Assembly (NCBI GenBank): GCA_964406605.1 | Contig: CAYOSF010000011.1 | Coordinates: forward strand, 97,550 to 161,549 | Direction of reading: 5' to 3' | Length of the DNA: 64,000 bases | DNA from: CAYOSF01 sp964406605 | Lineage (GTDB): Bacteria; Chloroflexota; Dehalococcoidia; DSTF01; RBG-16-68-14 | Shown: piece after piece, positions 50,432 to 59,047 of the stretch | Position numbering within the stretch: position 1 is the first letter of the stretch | Layout of the letters: every line of letters starts with the position of its first letter | Made by a program: the position numbers and the translations under genes | Notes under the pieces: model-generated | What the model was told of the DNA's origin: nothing | The model's input: only the letters and a program-made list of their open reading frames with translations | Databases searched by the model: none

Positions 50432-51079
50432 TCACGGATGCGCGATGTCGACGGCCAGGCGCAGCGGAGCCTCAAGCTCCGTGACACGGAAGTCCGCCTG
50501 CGCTGCAAGGCCGACCACCCACGTGACGTGCGCCTCAAAGTCGCACGTCTGCACGGCTTCAATGATCGAGCGCAGCCCGGGCGAGATCGACTGGAAGCCG
50601 AGCGTCGGTAGTCCTGCCTCGGTGTGCGCGTCGGTCGGCTGAAACGACACGGCGAGGGCCGCGCTGCCCTGAATGTCCACCGGCTCGCCGGAGCCGCACT
50701 GCGTCGGGTTCTCGACATACTCCACGCGGTAGTCCGGCGGCGGGCCATCAAACTCGAAGACGATGCGGTCGTAGCCTTCGTGCTCGGCAACGCGCACGTC
50801 CACGAGTGTGCCGATTGGCGGCGGCGTGCCCTCGCGGATGCCCAGCGAGCCTTCGACGGGTTCGCGGCCGCCCTGGAAGGTCGGCTCCGGCGTGGCGGTC
50901 GGGCCTGATGTCCCGGCCGGTGTCTCGCCGGCGGTCGGCGTCTCGCCAACGGTCGGCGTCCCTCCCGCGGTCGGCGTCTCGCTCCCCTCGTTGTTCCCGG
51001 AGCACGCCGCGAACGCGGCGAGCGCGATCAGCGCTAGCGTCAGCGCGGCGCCCAAGAGAATCGTCCTGCGCCCGGTCAT
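50432..51079 (-). CDS. AMIN-like domain lipoprotein
   Basis: 215 residues. The signal and lipobox are LALIALAAFAACSGN (Cys near residue 26), followed by a linker of GETPT repeats. Residues about 90-215 contain LVDVRVAEHEGYDRIVFEFDGP, GEPVDIQGSAALAVSFQPTD and a final AQADFRVTELEAPLRLAVDI, the AMIN-like fold usually associated with cell-wall binding. It should sit on the outer face of the membrane. It is a single gene flanked by mobile remnants. Confidence 0.8.
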   Translation of the reverse strand: MTGRRTILLGAALTLALIALAAFAACSGNNEGSETPTAGGTPTVGETPTAGETPAGTSGPTATPEPTFQGGREPVEGSLGIREGTPPPIGTLVDVRVAEHEGYDRIVFEFDGPPPDYRVEYVENPTQCGSGEPVDIQGSAALAVSFQPTDAHTEAGLPTLGFQSISPGLRSIIEAVQTCDFEAHVTWVVGLAAQADFRVTELEAPLRLAVDIAHP

Positions 51080-51221
51080 GGCTACGCTCCTTTCCCGCAG
51101 GCGACGTGGACCGACGCTCGCCCGCGGCGCTCGCAGGATACAGCAGCAGGATCGCTCGGAGAAGCACTTGTACTCGTCCGGCAGATCCCGTACACGCCCC
51201 CCTTTCCGTGTGGGTGGCGGG

Positions 51222-51344
51222 CCATTGCTGGTAGAACTCCTGCGGCGTTCGTTGACCCAGGGCCCGGTGGGGCCGGACCGTACTGTAGGTAGCCTTCCAC
51301 GCCCTCAATTTCCGGCGGAGCTGCCCGGCGTCGTCCTGCATTCC
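51222..51344 (-). pseudogene. C-terminal fragment of an IS3/rve-type transposase
   Basis: The minus-strand frame reads QLRRKLRAWKATYSTVRPHR then ALGQRTPQEFYQQW, the end of an integrase-core transposase (YNTVRPHQALGxxTPxEFY). The DDE catalytic core is missing. It lies directly upstream of the sulfatase gene. The rest of 51080-51456 shows nothing. Confidence 0.72.
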
Positions 51345-51456
51345 GGCGAGACCCGCCGCCACATGAGGGCAGGCCGGCTCACGACACGCTGGGAACGCGG
51401 CCGGTCCCGACGTTTGCGTCGATCGCGTAGAATCGTATTCGAGGAGGTGGTGGAGC

Positions 51457-52863
51457 ATGAACATCATCCTGGTTATCTTCGACTCGCTCCGGAAGGACTG
51501 CCTGGGAGTGTACGGTGCCCCTCCGTGGGGCAAGGTCCACACGCCCAACTTCGATCGCTTCGCGGAGGAGTCGGTGGTGATCACGCGCGCGTACCCGGAG
51601 TCTCTTCCGACGCTGCCGGCGAGGCGTGCGATCTACACCGGCTGCAGAGTGTATCCGTTCCACGACGGAGAGTTCCGCCTCAAGGGGGATTTCGTGGGCG
51701 CGCCCGGCTGGGGGCCGATCCCCGAGAACCAGGCGACGCTCGCGGAGCTGCTGAGCGGAGCCCGCTATCGCACGGGGCTGATCTCCGACGTGTATCACAT
51801 GTTCAAGCCGTCCAAGAACTTCTGGCGCGGCTTCCACCAGTGGACGTTCCTGCGCGGACAGGAGGTCGATCCCGCCCGCTCCGGCCCGCGCCTGAGCCAG
51901 GAGGAGATCGACTACTGGCTGCCCAAGGAGCTTCAGAACCAAGCCACGATCCGCTTCGTCCAGCGCTGTATCGTGAACATGCGCGACCGCGTTCGCGAGG
52001 AAGACTACTTTGCGCCGCAGGTGCTGCAGGAGGCCGCGCGCTGGCTGCAGCAGAGCCGGGACGCCGAGCGCTTCTTCCTGACCGTCGAGTCCTTCGACCC
52101 CCACGAACCATGGCTGGTCCCGCCGCACTATCGCGACATGTACCTGAGGGACCAGGGCCGCGAGCAGGTCATTTCCACCTACGATGACGTCTCCGACCTG
52201 GACCCGAAGCTGATTGAGCGGACCCAGGCAAACTATAGCGCCTCGGTCACGCAGTGCGACCGCTGGTTCGGCGTCTTCATGGAATCGCTGCGCGCCCTCG
52301 GGCGGCTCGACGACACCCTGGTGATTCTCACCTCCGATCACGGGCACTCGATTGGGGACCGGGACTACATGGGCAAGCGCGCCTATCCCTCCAGCCCCGA
52401 GGTGCACGACATCCCGCTCCTCGTGCGTTTCCCCGGCGCCGAGCATGGGGGCACGCAAGCCGATCTGCGGGTCCAGCACCACGACATCTTCGCGACCGTG
52501 CTGGAGGCCGCCGGCGTCGACGTACCCGATGGGACGGACGCAATCTCGTTCTTGGGCGACGCCGCCTCGGGCCGGACCGGCGGGCGCGATCACGCGACCG
52601 TAGGCTGGGGATCCGCGCTCACCGTGGTCACGGAGCGATGGTGGCTGAACTGCAAGGTGGACGGGACGGGCGTACTGCTGCACGATCTCACCGCGGCGGA
52701 CCCGTTCGAGGCCAACGTCGCGGATCAGAACCGGCCGGTCGTCGATGAGCTGTTCGGCGCAGCCGGACGGGACGCGAAGGAAGGCTTCCCCGACTGGATC
52801 ATCGAGCTTGCGCGAAGCCAGGAGGACGCGCCCGGCTGCAGCGAGCTGGCCGCGCGGGCGTAG
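51457..52863 (+). CDS. Sulfatase/alkaline-phosphatase superfamily hydrolase with Thr at the nucleophile position
   Basis: 468 residues from ATG 51457, with GAGGAGG 9 bases upstream. The metal site is NIILVIFDSLRKDCLG (Asp near residue 9) and VILTSDHGHSIGD, with ESFDPHEPW between them. The nucleophile region reads ESLPTLPARRAIYTGCRVYP; sulfatases need Cys or Ser in (C/S)xPxR, which is Thr here. Thr nucleophiles occur in phosphoethanolamine or phosphoglycerol transferases and phosphodiesterases of this fold, so the enzyme may not be a sulfatase. There is no signal peptide, so it is probably cytoplasmic. Confidence 0.83.
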   Translation: MNIILVIFDSLRKDCLGVYGAPPWGKVHTPNFDRFAEESVVITRAYPESLPTLPARRAIYTGCRVYPFHDGEFRLKGDFVGAPGWGPIPENQATLAELLSGARYRTGLISDVYHMFKPSKNFWRGFHQWTFLRGQEVDPARSGPRLSQEEIDYWLPKELQNQATIRFVQRCIVNMRDRVREEDYFAPQVLQEAARWLQQSRDAERFFLTVESFDPHEPWLVPPHYRDMYLRDQGREQVISTYDDVSDLDPKLIERTQANYSASVTQCDRWFGVFMESLRALGRLDDTLVILTSDHGHSIGDRDYMGKRAYPSSPEVHDIPLLVRFPGAEHGGTQADLRVQHHDIFATVLEAAGVDVPDGTDAISFLGDAASGRTGGRDHATVGWGSALTVVTERWWLNCKVDGTGVLLHDLTAADPFEANVADQNRPVVDELFGAAGRDAKEGFPDWIIELARSQEDAPGCSELAARA

Positions 52864-52987
52864 GGAGGCGCGAACGGACCCTGAGGCCACGGCCGATCAG
52901 CCTTCTTCGGCTCTCAGCCGCTCGGGGTATCGGGCACTGCGATCGTTCGCCGGCCGCGACGATGTCGCCCGGCCGACCACGGTCGGC

Positions 52988-53048
52988 CCATCCGCCCCGG
53001 GGCGGGCCCGCCCGAGGCGGACTGACGCACGGCAGAGGCGGACGCGGT
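52988..53048 (+). repeat. GC-rich direct repeat R1, left of mntA/hepT
   Basis: About 60 bases repeated at 53992-54051. The shared core is CGGACTGACGCACGGCAGAG then GCGGACGCGGT (20 plus 11 bases, identical). The preceding CCATCCGCCCC..GGCGGGCCCGCC can form a hairpin. It ends 17 bases before the mntA ATG. Confidence 0.8.
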
Positions 53049-53065
53049 CGGTGTATAGTAGGTGC

Positions 53066-53371
53066 ATGAAGTCGACACGCGCCCTCCAAATCGAGCCCGG
53101 CTCACTGACTGCGTTCTGCCGCCGTCACCACATCAGCAGGCTCGCCCTGTTTGGGTCCGTGCTGCAAGGAGACACGCGGCCCGACAGCGATGTCGACGTG
53201 CTCGTTGAGTTCGAACCCGGTCACACGCCGGGCCTCGCGTTCTTCGACATGGAGGCGGAGCTATCCAGCATCCTGAGGCGCAGGGTGGACCTGAACACAC
53301 CCCAGTTCCTCAGCCCCCGGTTCAGGAACAAGGTGCAGGCGGAGGCGGAGATCCTGTTTCGTGCGAAGTGA
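53066..53371 (+). CDS. mntA: MntA-type minimal nucleotidyltransferase (antitoxin)
   Basis: 101 residues from ATG 53066. The nucleotidyltransferase signature is LALFGSVLQGDTRPDSDVDVLVEF, with Gly-Ser and the two catalytic aspartates of SDVD present. In MntA/HepT systems the antitoxin AMPylates a tyrosine of the HEPN toxin. The gene overlaps hepT by 11 bases and is preceded by TATAGT and repeat R1. A degenerate partial copy of this pair lies at 50193-50400. The pair is enclosed by direct repeats R1 and R2, suggesting it moved as a unit. Confidence 0.9.
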   Translation: MKSTRALQIEPGSLTAFCRRHHISRLALFGSVLQGDTRPDSDVDVLVEFEPGHTPGLAFFDMEAELSSILRRRVDLNTPQFLSPRFRNKVQAEAEILFRAK

Positions 53372-53702
53372 CGACGACCGCCTCGCTCACATGCTGGCAG
53401 CCGCGCGCAAGGCCGTCTCTCTCATCGAAGGCCGCACCCGGCAGGATCTGGACTCCGACGACGTGTTGGCGCTGGCGCTGACTCGCCTCCTCGAAATCCT
53501 CGGTGAAGCGGCGAGAGGCGTGTCCCGAGAGACCAGGGCGCTCCACCCCCAGCTCCCTTGGAGCCAAATGGCGGCGACGCGGGACCGCCTGATACACGGA
53601 TACTTCAGCGTCGACCTCGACATTATCTGGGAGATCATTAGCCACGATCTGCCGCCAGTAATCGACGTTCTGGAGGGGATGTCTCTCTCCGAAGAAACGT
53701 AG
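53361..53702 (+). CDS. hepT: HepT-type HEPN ribonuclease toxin
   Basis: 113 residues from GTG 53361, overlapping mntA. The HEPN catalytic motif RDRLIHGYF (Arg-x4-His-x-Tyr, about residues 76-84) is intact, including the tyrosine that MntA modifies. LLEILGEAARGVS and DIIWEIISHDLP are typical of DUF86. It is expected to cut RNA when not neutralised. No other effector is linked. Confidence 0.9.
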   Translation: MRSDDDRLAHMLAAARKAVSLIEGRTRQDLDSDDVLALALTRLLEILGEAARGVSRETRALHPQLPWSQMAATRDRLIHGYFSVDLDIIWEIISHDLPPVIDVLEGMSLSEET

Positions 53703-54248
53703 GCATGCCCCCCGGAAGGAGCCGACGGTTCCCGGACTCATGAAGCCACCTCTGCCCCCAGGGACATCGTGTTCGGAGCGCTCAATTCACTGAAGCAAGC
53801 CGGCCGCCTCCTTCACGGTGGCGACATCTGATGGTGACGTTTCGGTGCTGGAAGTGGGCAAGCGCGGAACCTACGGGAAAGAAGTCGTCGACGACCTTGA
53901 CCGGGGTCCCGTCTTGCACAGACCCAATTGCCGCGCCTGCTTGTCACGTGTCCGCGCGTCACGATAAGAACCCCCTTGACCAACCCTGAGGCCATCCGCC
54001 CCAGGCGGGCCCGCCTAGGACGGACTGACGCACGGCAGAGGCGGACGCGGTGAGCAGAGAACTTGAACCACGAATGACCCCTTCGGGCGACGTCATCTGT
54101 CCGAAGGCGTAATCGTGCCCGACCGCCCCTTTCAGCGTCGCCGGCGCTCTCGCTAGGGCCGACTCCGATAGATACCATTCTGAGCCTCGTCGAAACTCGG
54201 CGACGAGGGGCTCGCAGCAGGTACGGAGCCCGAAAGGAGCGACTTGAC
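53703..54248 (+). other. Intergenic stretch with repeat R2
   Basis: Repeat R2 occupies 53992-54051, and the promoter region of the protease gene follows. No gene fragment could be named; a short protein-like run near 53770-53832 on the plus strand is too short to assign. Confidence 0.4.
53992..54051 (+). repeat. GC-rich direct repeat R2, right of mntA/hepT
   Basis: Second copy of R1, about 1,004 bases away in the same orientation, with two to four mismatches and a two-base length change in the hairpin part. Related shorter pieces (GAGGCGGACGCGG and neighbours) occur at 7665-7719, 8256-8275 and 14048-14110. Confidence 0.8.
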
Positions 54249-55331
54249 ATGCGCAGACTGATGATGCACATGCTGGTTGGCCTCATGGTCCTGGCCATGT
54301 TCGCCGTATCGAGCTGCGGCGGCGACAATGGTTCCTCGGATGAGCAGGCCGGCACAGAGACCGATGCTCAGGCGTCCCCGCCTGCTTCGCTGCCAGAGGT
54401 CAGCTCGGAGGACATCATCCCGTTGTACGAGGACAGCGCCGTCTTCATCGTCGCCGAAGGGTTCTATGGAGGCGCCAGCGCGGGCACAGGGATCGTCCTT
54501 GACAACGAAGGTCACATCCTCACCAACAACCACGTCGTCGAAGGGGCCGGCAGTCTCTCGGTCCGCAGCCCCGTGGATGGGCGAGAGATTCCCGCCCGGA
54601 TTGTCGGACGCAGTCCGTGCGATGACCTCGCGGTGATTGAGGTCCGCGATCCGACTCCGTTCTCCCCGGCCACGCTCGGCACGGTCGATGACATGAAGGT
54701 CGGTTCGCAGGTCTACGCGGTTGGCTTCCCCGGCACGCCCTCGGAGTCCTTCCAGGACACACGTCTGGCGCTCACGGGCGGACTCGTCAGCAAGCTCAAC
54801 GCCCAGTTCGAGTACTACGGCCTCCAGAACATGATCCAGACTGATGCCTCGGTGAACCATGGCAACAGCGGCGGTCCCCTCGTGGACAAGACGGGCCGAG
54901 TCGTGGGCGTGATCACGCTGGCGTTTCTCTCCGCCGGACTGGAAAACGTCGCCTACGCGACCACGATCGACGAGGCCAAGCTGGTCTACGAACAGCTTCT
55001 ACGGGGCCACGACATCGATTGGCTCGGAGTGAATGTCGTGCCGAATGACCCGCAGTTCGAGTACGACTACGGCATTCCGTACGTCCCTGACACCGTCGTG
55101 ATCTACGGCGTGGATACGAGCAGCCCCCTGTTTGAGCAGGGCTGGGTGGCGGGAGACCTGCTCCAGGCTGCGGAGGGACAGATCCTTACCACTCCGGGCG
55201 ACCTCTGTGCGGTTATCCGCTCCCACCGTTCCGGCGACCGGCTCCTGCTCGAGGGGATCGGCCAGTATCCGGACCCCGAGACCGGCGACGCATTCTACGA
55301 CTACTACTCGACGACGGTGGAGCTGCCTTAG
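54249..55331 (+). CDS. HtrA/DegP-like serine protease lipoprotein
   Basis: 360 residues. A lipoprotein signal ends in FAVSSCGG (Cys near residue 23). The trypsin-like domain has His in TNNHVVEG, Asp in CDDLAVIEV and Ser in GNSGGPLVD, the full triad in S1C order. A shortened PDZ-like domain follows (DIDWLGVNVV...VDTSSPLFEQGWVAGDLLQAAEGQ). It is expected to work as a quality-control protease or chaperone on the outer face of the membrane. AAAGGAG precedes ATG 54249. It stands alone. Confidence 0.88.
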   Translation: MRRLMMHMLVGLMVLAMFAVSSCGGDNGSSDEQAGTETDAQASPPASLPEVSSEDIIPLYEDSAVFIVAEGFYGGASAGTGIVLDNEGHILTNNHVVEGAGSLSVRSPVDGREIPARIVGRSPCDDLAVIEVRDPTPFSPATLGTVDDMKVGSQVYAVGFPGTPSESFQDTRLALTGGLVSKLNAQFEYYGLQNMIQTDASVNHGNSGGPLVDKTGRVVGVITLAFLSAGLENVAYATTIDEAKLVYEQLLRGHDIDWLGVNVVPNDPQFEYDYGIPYVPDTVVIYGVDTSSPLFEQGWVAGDLLQAAEGQILTTPGDLCAVIRSHRSGDRLLLEGIGQYPDPETGDAFYDYYSTTVELP

Positions 55332-55521
55332 TCTGCGCGGGCGGCGGCGGCCGTCTGCCTGTGGGCACGCACGGTCGGCCTCGCGGGAGAACGCGAGAGT
55401 GCCCCCGCTGTGCCGCGACAGGTAGGATGTGGTTGCACGTCCCCCTGAGCATTCTGGTGATGAGCGCGGCCGCGATGGTGAACATCGCCACCGCGCAGAT
55501 CAGGAAGTACGTCGCGTAGTT

Positions 55522-56049
55522 CTAGGGGCCTTCTTGTTCTGCGAATTGGCCGCTGTATGACTTGGACGGAGGGAGAGAGACCTTATAGAAGACGATCTGA
55601 GCTATGGGCATCCCCCGCTCCAACACGATTGTATTCTCGCCCAGATTATACATCTCAAGCACTATCACCGCGCTGAAGCCTGGGTCTACATGGGCAGAGG
55701 TCGCGTGAACCAGGAGGCCGAATCTGGCAAGAGAACTCTTGCCCTCCAAGCGACCAACCAAATAGTTGGGGAGTGTCACCTTCTCAAGGGTGTGTCCCAG
55801 CAGCAACTGCTTCGGGAGGATATTGTATCCGCTCGGTGGTATCGCTGTCTCCCGTCCATATAGCTCTGGCCTGTTGCGCTCTTGGGGACGAATGACGATG
55901 TTCTGGTCTTGCTGCGGGATCCTCAGTGTCGCCCCAAGACGGACATCGACCGACGAGTCGCCAATCTGTTTCAGTCGGTCGATGTCGGGATCGAACTTGA
56001 GATTGCCTTCGTCTATCTCAAGACGAAGCTCGCGGTCAGTGAGAATCAT
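55522..56049 (-). CDS. dcd: dCTP deaminase family protein
   Basis: 175 residues. VGRLEGKSSLARFGLLVHAT, then SAHVDPGFSAVIVLEMYNLG, hold the Ser/Arg and catalytic Glu of the dCTP deaminase/dUTPase fold, and GMPIAQIVFYKV and an N-terminal ILTDRELRLEI are also typical. It converts dCTP to dUTP (or on to dUMP in bifunctional members). Its ATG overlaps the stop of an upstream 97-residue gene (ATGA at 56049-56046), so that partner is made together with it. Confidence 0.87.
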   Translation of the reverse strand: MILTDRELRLEIDEGNLKFDPDIDRLKQIGDSSVDVRLGATLRIPQQDQNIVIRPQERNRPELYGRETAIPPSGYNILPKQLLLGHTLEKVTLPNYLVGRLEGKSSLARFGLLVHATSAHVDPGFSAVIVLEMYNLGENTIVLERGMPIAQIVFYKVSLPPSKSYSGQFAEQEGP

Positions 56050-56339
56050 TTTGCCACTTGCAGTTCTTCCCTCGCCAGGGTCACCCTACTTGGGGTGCCC
56101 TGAGGCTCACCCGGCAAAGCCACGAGGTAGTCGCCACCCGCGTCGCCAACAATGTCCACCATCAAGAATCCGGGGAGCCCCTTCTCTGATGGTTGGCCGC
56201 TAACCTGAACGAAGTCCTCCGAGACATTCAGATGAACCTCTCGCCCCTCAGCACTAATCGTGACTTGGTATTCCCCCTTGAACATCCCAGGGTAGACGCT
56301 CGCCGCGATCTTCATACTGCGAGTGCCGTTAGGTGCCAC
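56046..56339 (-). CDS. Unknown protein coupled to dCTP deaminase
   Basis: 97 residues from GTG 56339, chosen because AGGAGG lies 7 bases upstream; the longer frame to 56399 has no such site. The sequence is beta-rich (ASVYPGMFKGEYQVTISAEG, LNVSEDFVQVSG, GFLMVDIVGDAGGDYLVALPG) with no cysteine or catalytic motif. The four-base overlap with dcd implies a linked role, for example an inhibitor, regulator or enzyme partner. I do not recognise the family. Confidence 0.7.
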   Translation of the reverse strand: MAPNGTRSMKIAASVYPGMFKGEYQVTISAEGREVHLNVSEDFVQVSGQPSEKGLPGFLMVDIVGDAGGDYLVALPGEPQGTPSRVTLAREELQVAK

Positions 56340-56843
56340 AGAGCCTCCTTTTCCCGCTTTCCTACACGCAAACGCATAGTCGCCCCATCCATAGGGCATG
56401 TTATATGCTGTCTGTCAAGCGCACAAGTGTTCTGTAATACATAATCGGACACTTTCTGAGTTTCGCAACAGCCTGCAAGAAGCGCGGGTCCGGGCGCTCG
56501 GCGCGACCGCGGATTGTCGAGAAGGCGTGAGACGGTCTTCCTCATTCGCCGCTCCCATCGTGTGGCACGCTTATCAACCAAGCCAGCCGCGCGAAGCGAT
56601 ACCGGGGCATGTCTCGCCCGGCTCATGCCTTTCTGGCTTTGCCACGGTTGAGCCCGTGCTTCCTGGTCCCCACCCACACTGAGCCTCCGCACAAGTCTGC
56701 CCGATGGCGACGGGGGCGACTAGGCGCAGACTCTCGCTCCCCGAATTGTCATGTCCGCCGGCCTCGCTTCCGCCGGCCTTGCTGCCCGCCGGAGCGTCGC
56801 GTACGCTTCTGAAAGCACCGGGCACTGAAGCAGGAGGTTCTGG
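56340..56843 (+). other. Intergenic stretch, nothing recognised
   Basis: Locally more AT-rich near 56395-56460. A promoter for the dcd pair (minus) is expected here. Open frames on both strands look random; no repeat or RNA gene was found. Confidence 0.4.
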
Positions 56844-57677
56844 ATGTTCCCGAGGACGAACGTAGGGGGCGTGTCACTGTCCCGCATGATCGTTGGGACC
56901 AACTGGTTTCTAGGCTTCTCTCACACGAGCGCCGCCAAGGACGCGCACATCAGGGAGACCATGACGGCCGGCCGCGTCGCCGACATCCTCGAGGTCTTCC
57001 TGGCAGAGGGCGTCGACACCGTAATGGGTCTGATGCAGCAGCCCGTCCTCTATGACGGGGTGCGAGAGGCGGAGCAGCGCACGGGGAAGAAGATGATCCT
57101 CGTCTCCACACCGATCCTGGACGTTCATGAGACCCCGGAGGCGCTCGCCCGGGTGGAGGAGACCCTGGACAAGGAAGCGGAACTGGGTGTCACGGTCCTG
57201 ATGCCGCATCAGGCGACCACCGATCGCTTGGTGAACATCCGAGCGAAGCAGATCGATAGGATGGATCTCTTCTGCAAGATGATCCGAGAGCGGGGCATGA
57301 TCCCCGGCCTCTCAACGCATATGCCGGAGACCGTGATTCTCGCCGACCGTTCCGGGCTGGACGTTGAGACGTACATCCAGATCTACAACGCCGCCGGCTT
57401 CCTCATGCACTTGGAGGTCGACTGGACCCACCGCATCATCTGCGAGGCGGCGAAGCCCGTCATGACCATCAAACCGATGGCGGCGGGACGTCTGCTGCCG
57501 CTCGTCGGGCTCGCGTTCTCCTGGGCGACCATTCGGGACACGGACATGGTGACCGTGGGCACGACTACTCCGGAGGAGGCGCGCGAGGTCATCGAGATCT
57601 CCCGTTCGGTCCTCGAGCGAAGGCCCAGCCACGTCGGGCTCCAGGAAACCCGGAGCAAGGCGGCCGTCAAGAAGTAG
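56844..57677 (+). CDS. TIM-barrel-like protein, probably sugar- or acid-metabolising
   Basis: 277 residues. Starting MFPRTNVGGVSLSRMIVGTN, it shows alternating beta/alpha runs (VDTVMGLMQQPVLYDGVREA, KKMILVSTPILDV, GVTVLMPHQATTDR, GMIPGLSTHMPETV, GFLMHLEVDWTHRI, PVMTIKPMAAGRL), as in an eight-fold barrel of the xylose-isomerase or aldo-keto type. No catalytic motif is certain. It is followed on the same strand by a Gfo/Idh/MocA oxidoreductase, which suggests carbohydrate or inositol-like metabolism. AGGAGG lies 10 bases upstream of ATG 56844. Confidence 0.72.
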   Translation: MFPRTNVGGVSLSRMIVGTNWFLGFSHTSAAKDAHIRETMTAGRVADILEVFLAEGVDTVMGLMQQPVLYDGVREAEQRTGKKMILVSTPILDVHETPEALARVEETLDKEAELGVTVLMPHQATTDRLVNIRAKQIDRMDLFCKMIRERGMIPGLSTHMPETVILADRSGLDVETYIQIYNAAGFLMHLEVDWTHRIICEAAKPVMTIKPMAAGRLLPLVGLAFSWATIRDTDMVTVGTTTPEEAREVIEISRSVLERRPSHVGLQETRSKAAVKK

Positions 57678-57836
57678 CTCGCCGGCGCCCGGATTCGACA
57701 GCACCGGCCGGTTCGAGCTCCCCGGCCTCACCGCGCAGGCGTTCGCCTGCCGGCGACGGCGCCGCCCTTGTGGCCCGGCTGAGCCGCGGCCATGCGAGAC
57801 GATGAGGACGATCTGCGAGCGGACGAAGGTGGAGGA

Positions 57837-58847
57837 ATGAGCGAATCGGTTCATTGGGGAATCGTGGCCACCGGTCAGATGGCCGCCTCGTTTGCCGAGG
57901 GCCTGCGTCAAGTCCCCGAAGCGGAGCTGGTCGCGGTGGCATCCCGAGACCAGCGGCGTGCGGATGACTTTGGCCACAGGTTCGGCGCGCCCCACCGCCA
58001 CGGCTCCTACGAGGATCTTGCGTCGGATAGCTCCGTCGATGTGGTATACGTGGCGACTCCCCAGTCACGTCACCATGACGATGTGCTCCTCTTCCTCGAA
58101 GCCGGCAAACCGGTCTTGTGCGAGAAGCCGTTTGCGCTCAGCGAACGTCAGGCCGCGGAGATGATCGCCGCCGCGCGCGGGCGGGAGCTCTTCCTGATGG
58201 AGGCGCTCTGGAGCCGCTACCTGCCGGCCTACGTAACTCTCCGCGAGCTACTTCGGGCGGGCCGGATCGGCCGGCCGCGTCTCGTCGAGGCGGATTTCGG
58301 GATCGTCCTTCCAGAGGTGACGACTGCGCACCGTCTCTTCGACCTGAGCCGAGGCGGCGGTGCGTTGCTGGACCTCGGCGTCTATCCTGTCCAGCTCGCG
58401 TCGCTGGTCTTGGGTGAGCCCGACCGCGTCGCGGCGGTCGCCGACATAGGATCCACCGGAGTGGATGAGCTCGTGGCCGCCGTTCTCGGGCACGGGGACG
58501 GAGCGCTGGCCGTCGTGAAGGCCGCCCTCCGCACGCGACTCGCGTCGACCGCTCGGATCACCGGCACGGACGGAGTGATCAGGCTGGCCGCCCCCATGCA
58601 CTGCCCCGGCGGCCTTCGCGTCACCACCCCGGAAGGCACGGAGGTCCTGGACCGGCCGTTCGGGCGGAACGGCTGGTGGTACCAGGTCGTCGAGGTGCAT
58701 GAGTGCATCCGCGAGGGACGCCTCGAAAGCGACATCATGCCGCTCGATGAGTCCCGCTCGATCATGAGGACGTTGGACCGTATCCGCGCCGAGATCGGAT
58801 TGCGGTTCCCTGAAGAGGGGCAGGGGCGGGAGCCGGCAGCCACCTGA
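57837..58847 (+). CDS. Gfo/Idh/MocA-family NAD(P)-dependent oxidoreductase
   Basis: 336 residues from ATG 57837 (GGTGGAGG just upstream). The Rossmann start is HWGIVATGQMAASFAEGLRQ, with VDVVYVATPQSRHHDDVLLFLEAGKPVLCEKPFALSE containing the EKP motif. GGALLDLGVYPVQLASLVLG follows, as in trans-1,2-dihydrobenzene-1,2-diol or sugar dehydrogenases of the family. It acts on a sugar or cyclitol; the substrate is unknown. It is 159 bases after the TIM-barrel gene on the same strand and probably in the same pathway. Confidence 0.88.
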   Translation: MSESVHWGIVATGQMAASFAEGLRQVPEAELVAVASRDQRRADDFGHRFGAPHRHGSYEDLASDSSVDVVYVATPQSRHHDDVLLFLEAGKPVLCEKPFALSERQAAEMIAAARGRELFLMEALWSRYLPAYVTLRELLRAGRIGRPRLVEADFGIVLPEVTTAHRLFDLSRGGGALLDLGVYPVQLASLVLGEPDRVAAVADIGSTGVDELVAAVLGHGDGALAVVKAALRTRLASTARITGTDGVIRLAAPMHCPGGLRVTTPEGTEVLDRPFGRNGWWYQVVEVHECIREGRLESDIMPLDESRSIMRTLDRIRAEIGLRFPEEGQGREPAAT

Positions 58848-59047
58848 GGTGGTCGGGCCAACGCCCGGCGCCACAATCACGCTAGACGCGCGGCTCTCCT
58901 CCCAAGATCGACCGACGGATTCCGCCGAGAACCCCGCGACCAGAGGGCCGCAGTCATCTCTTTGCACGATCCGATCCGGGAGCTTGCTCCCACCGCTCGT
59001 TGATGATAAACTCGCCTTACTAACTCTACATTTCTGCGAGGGAGATC

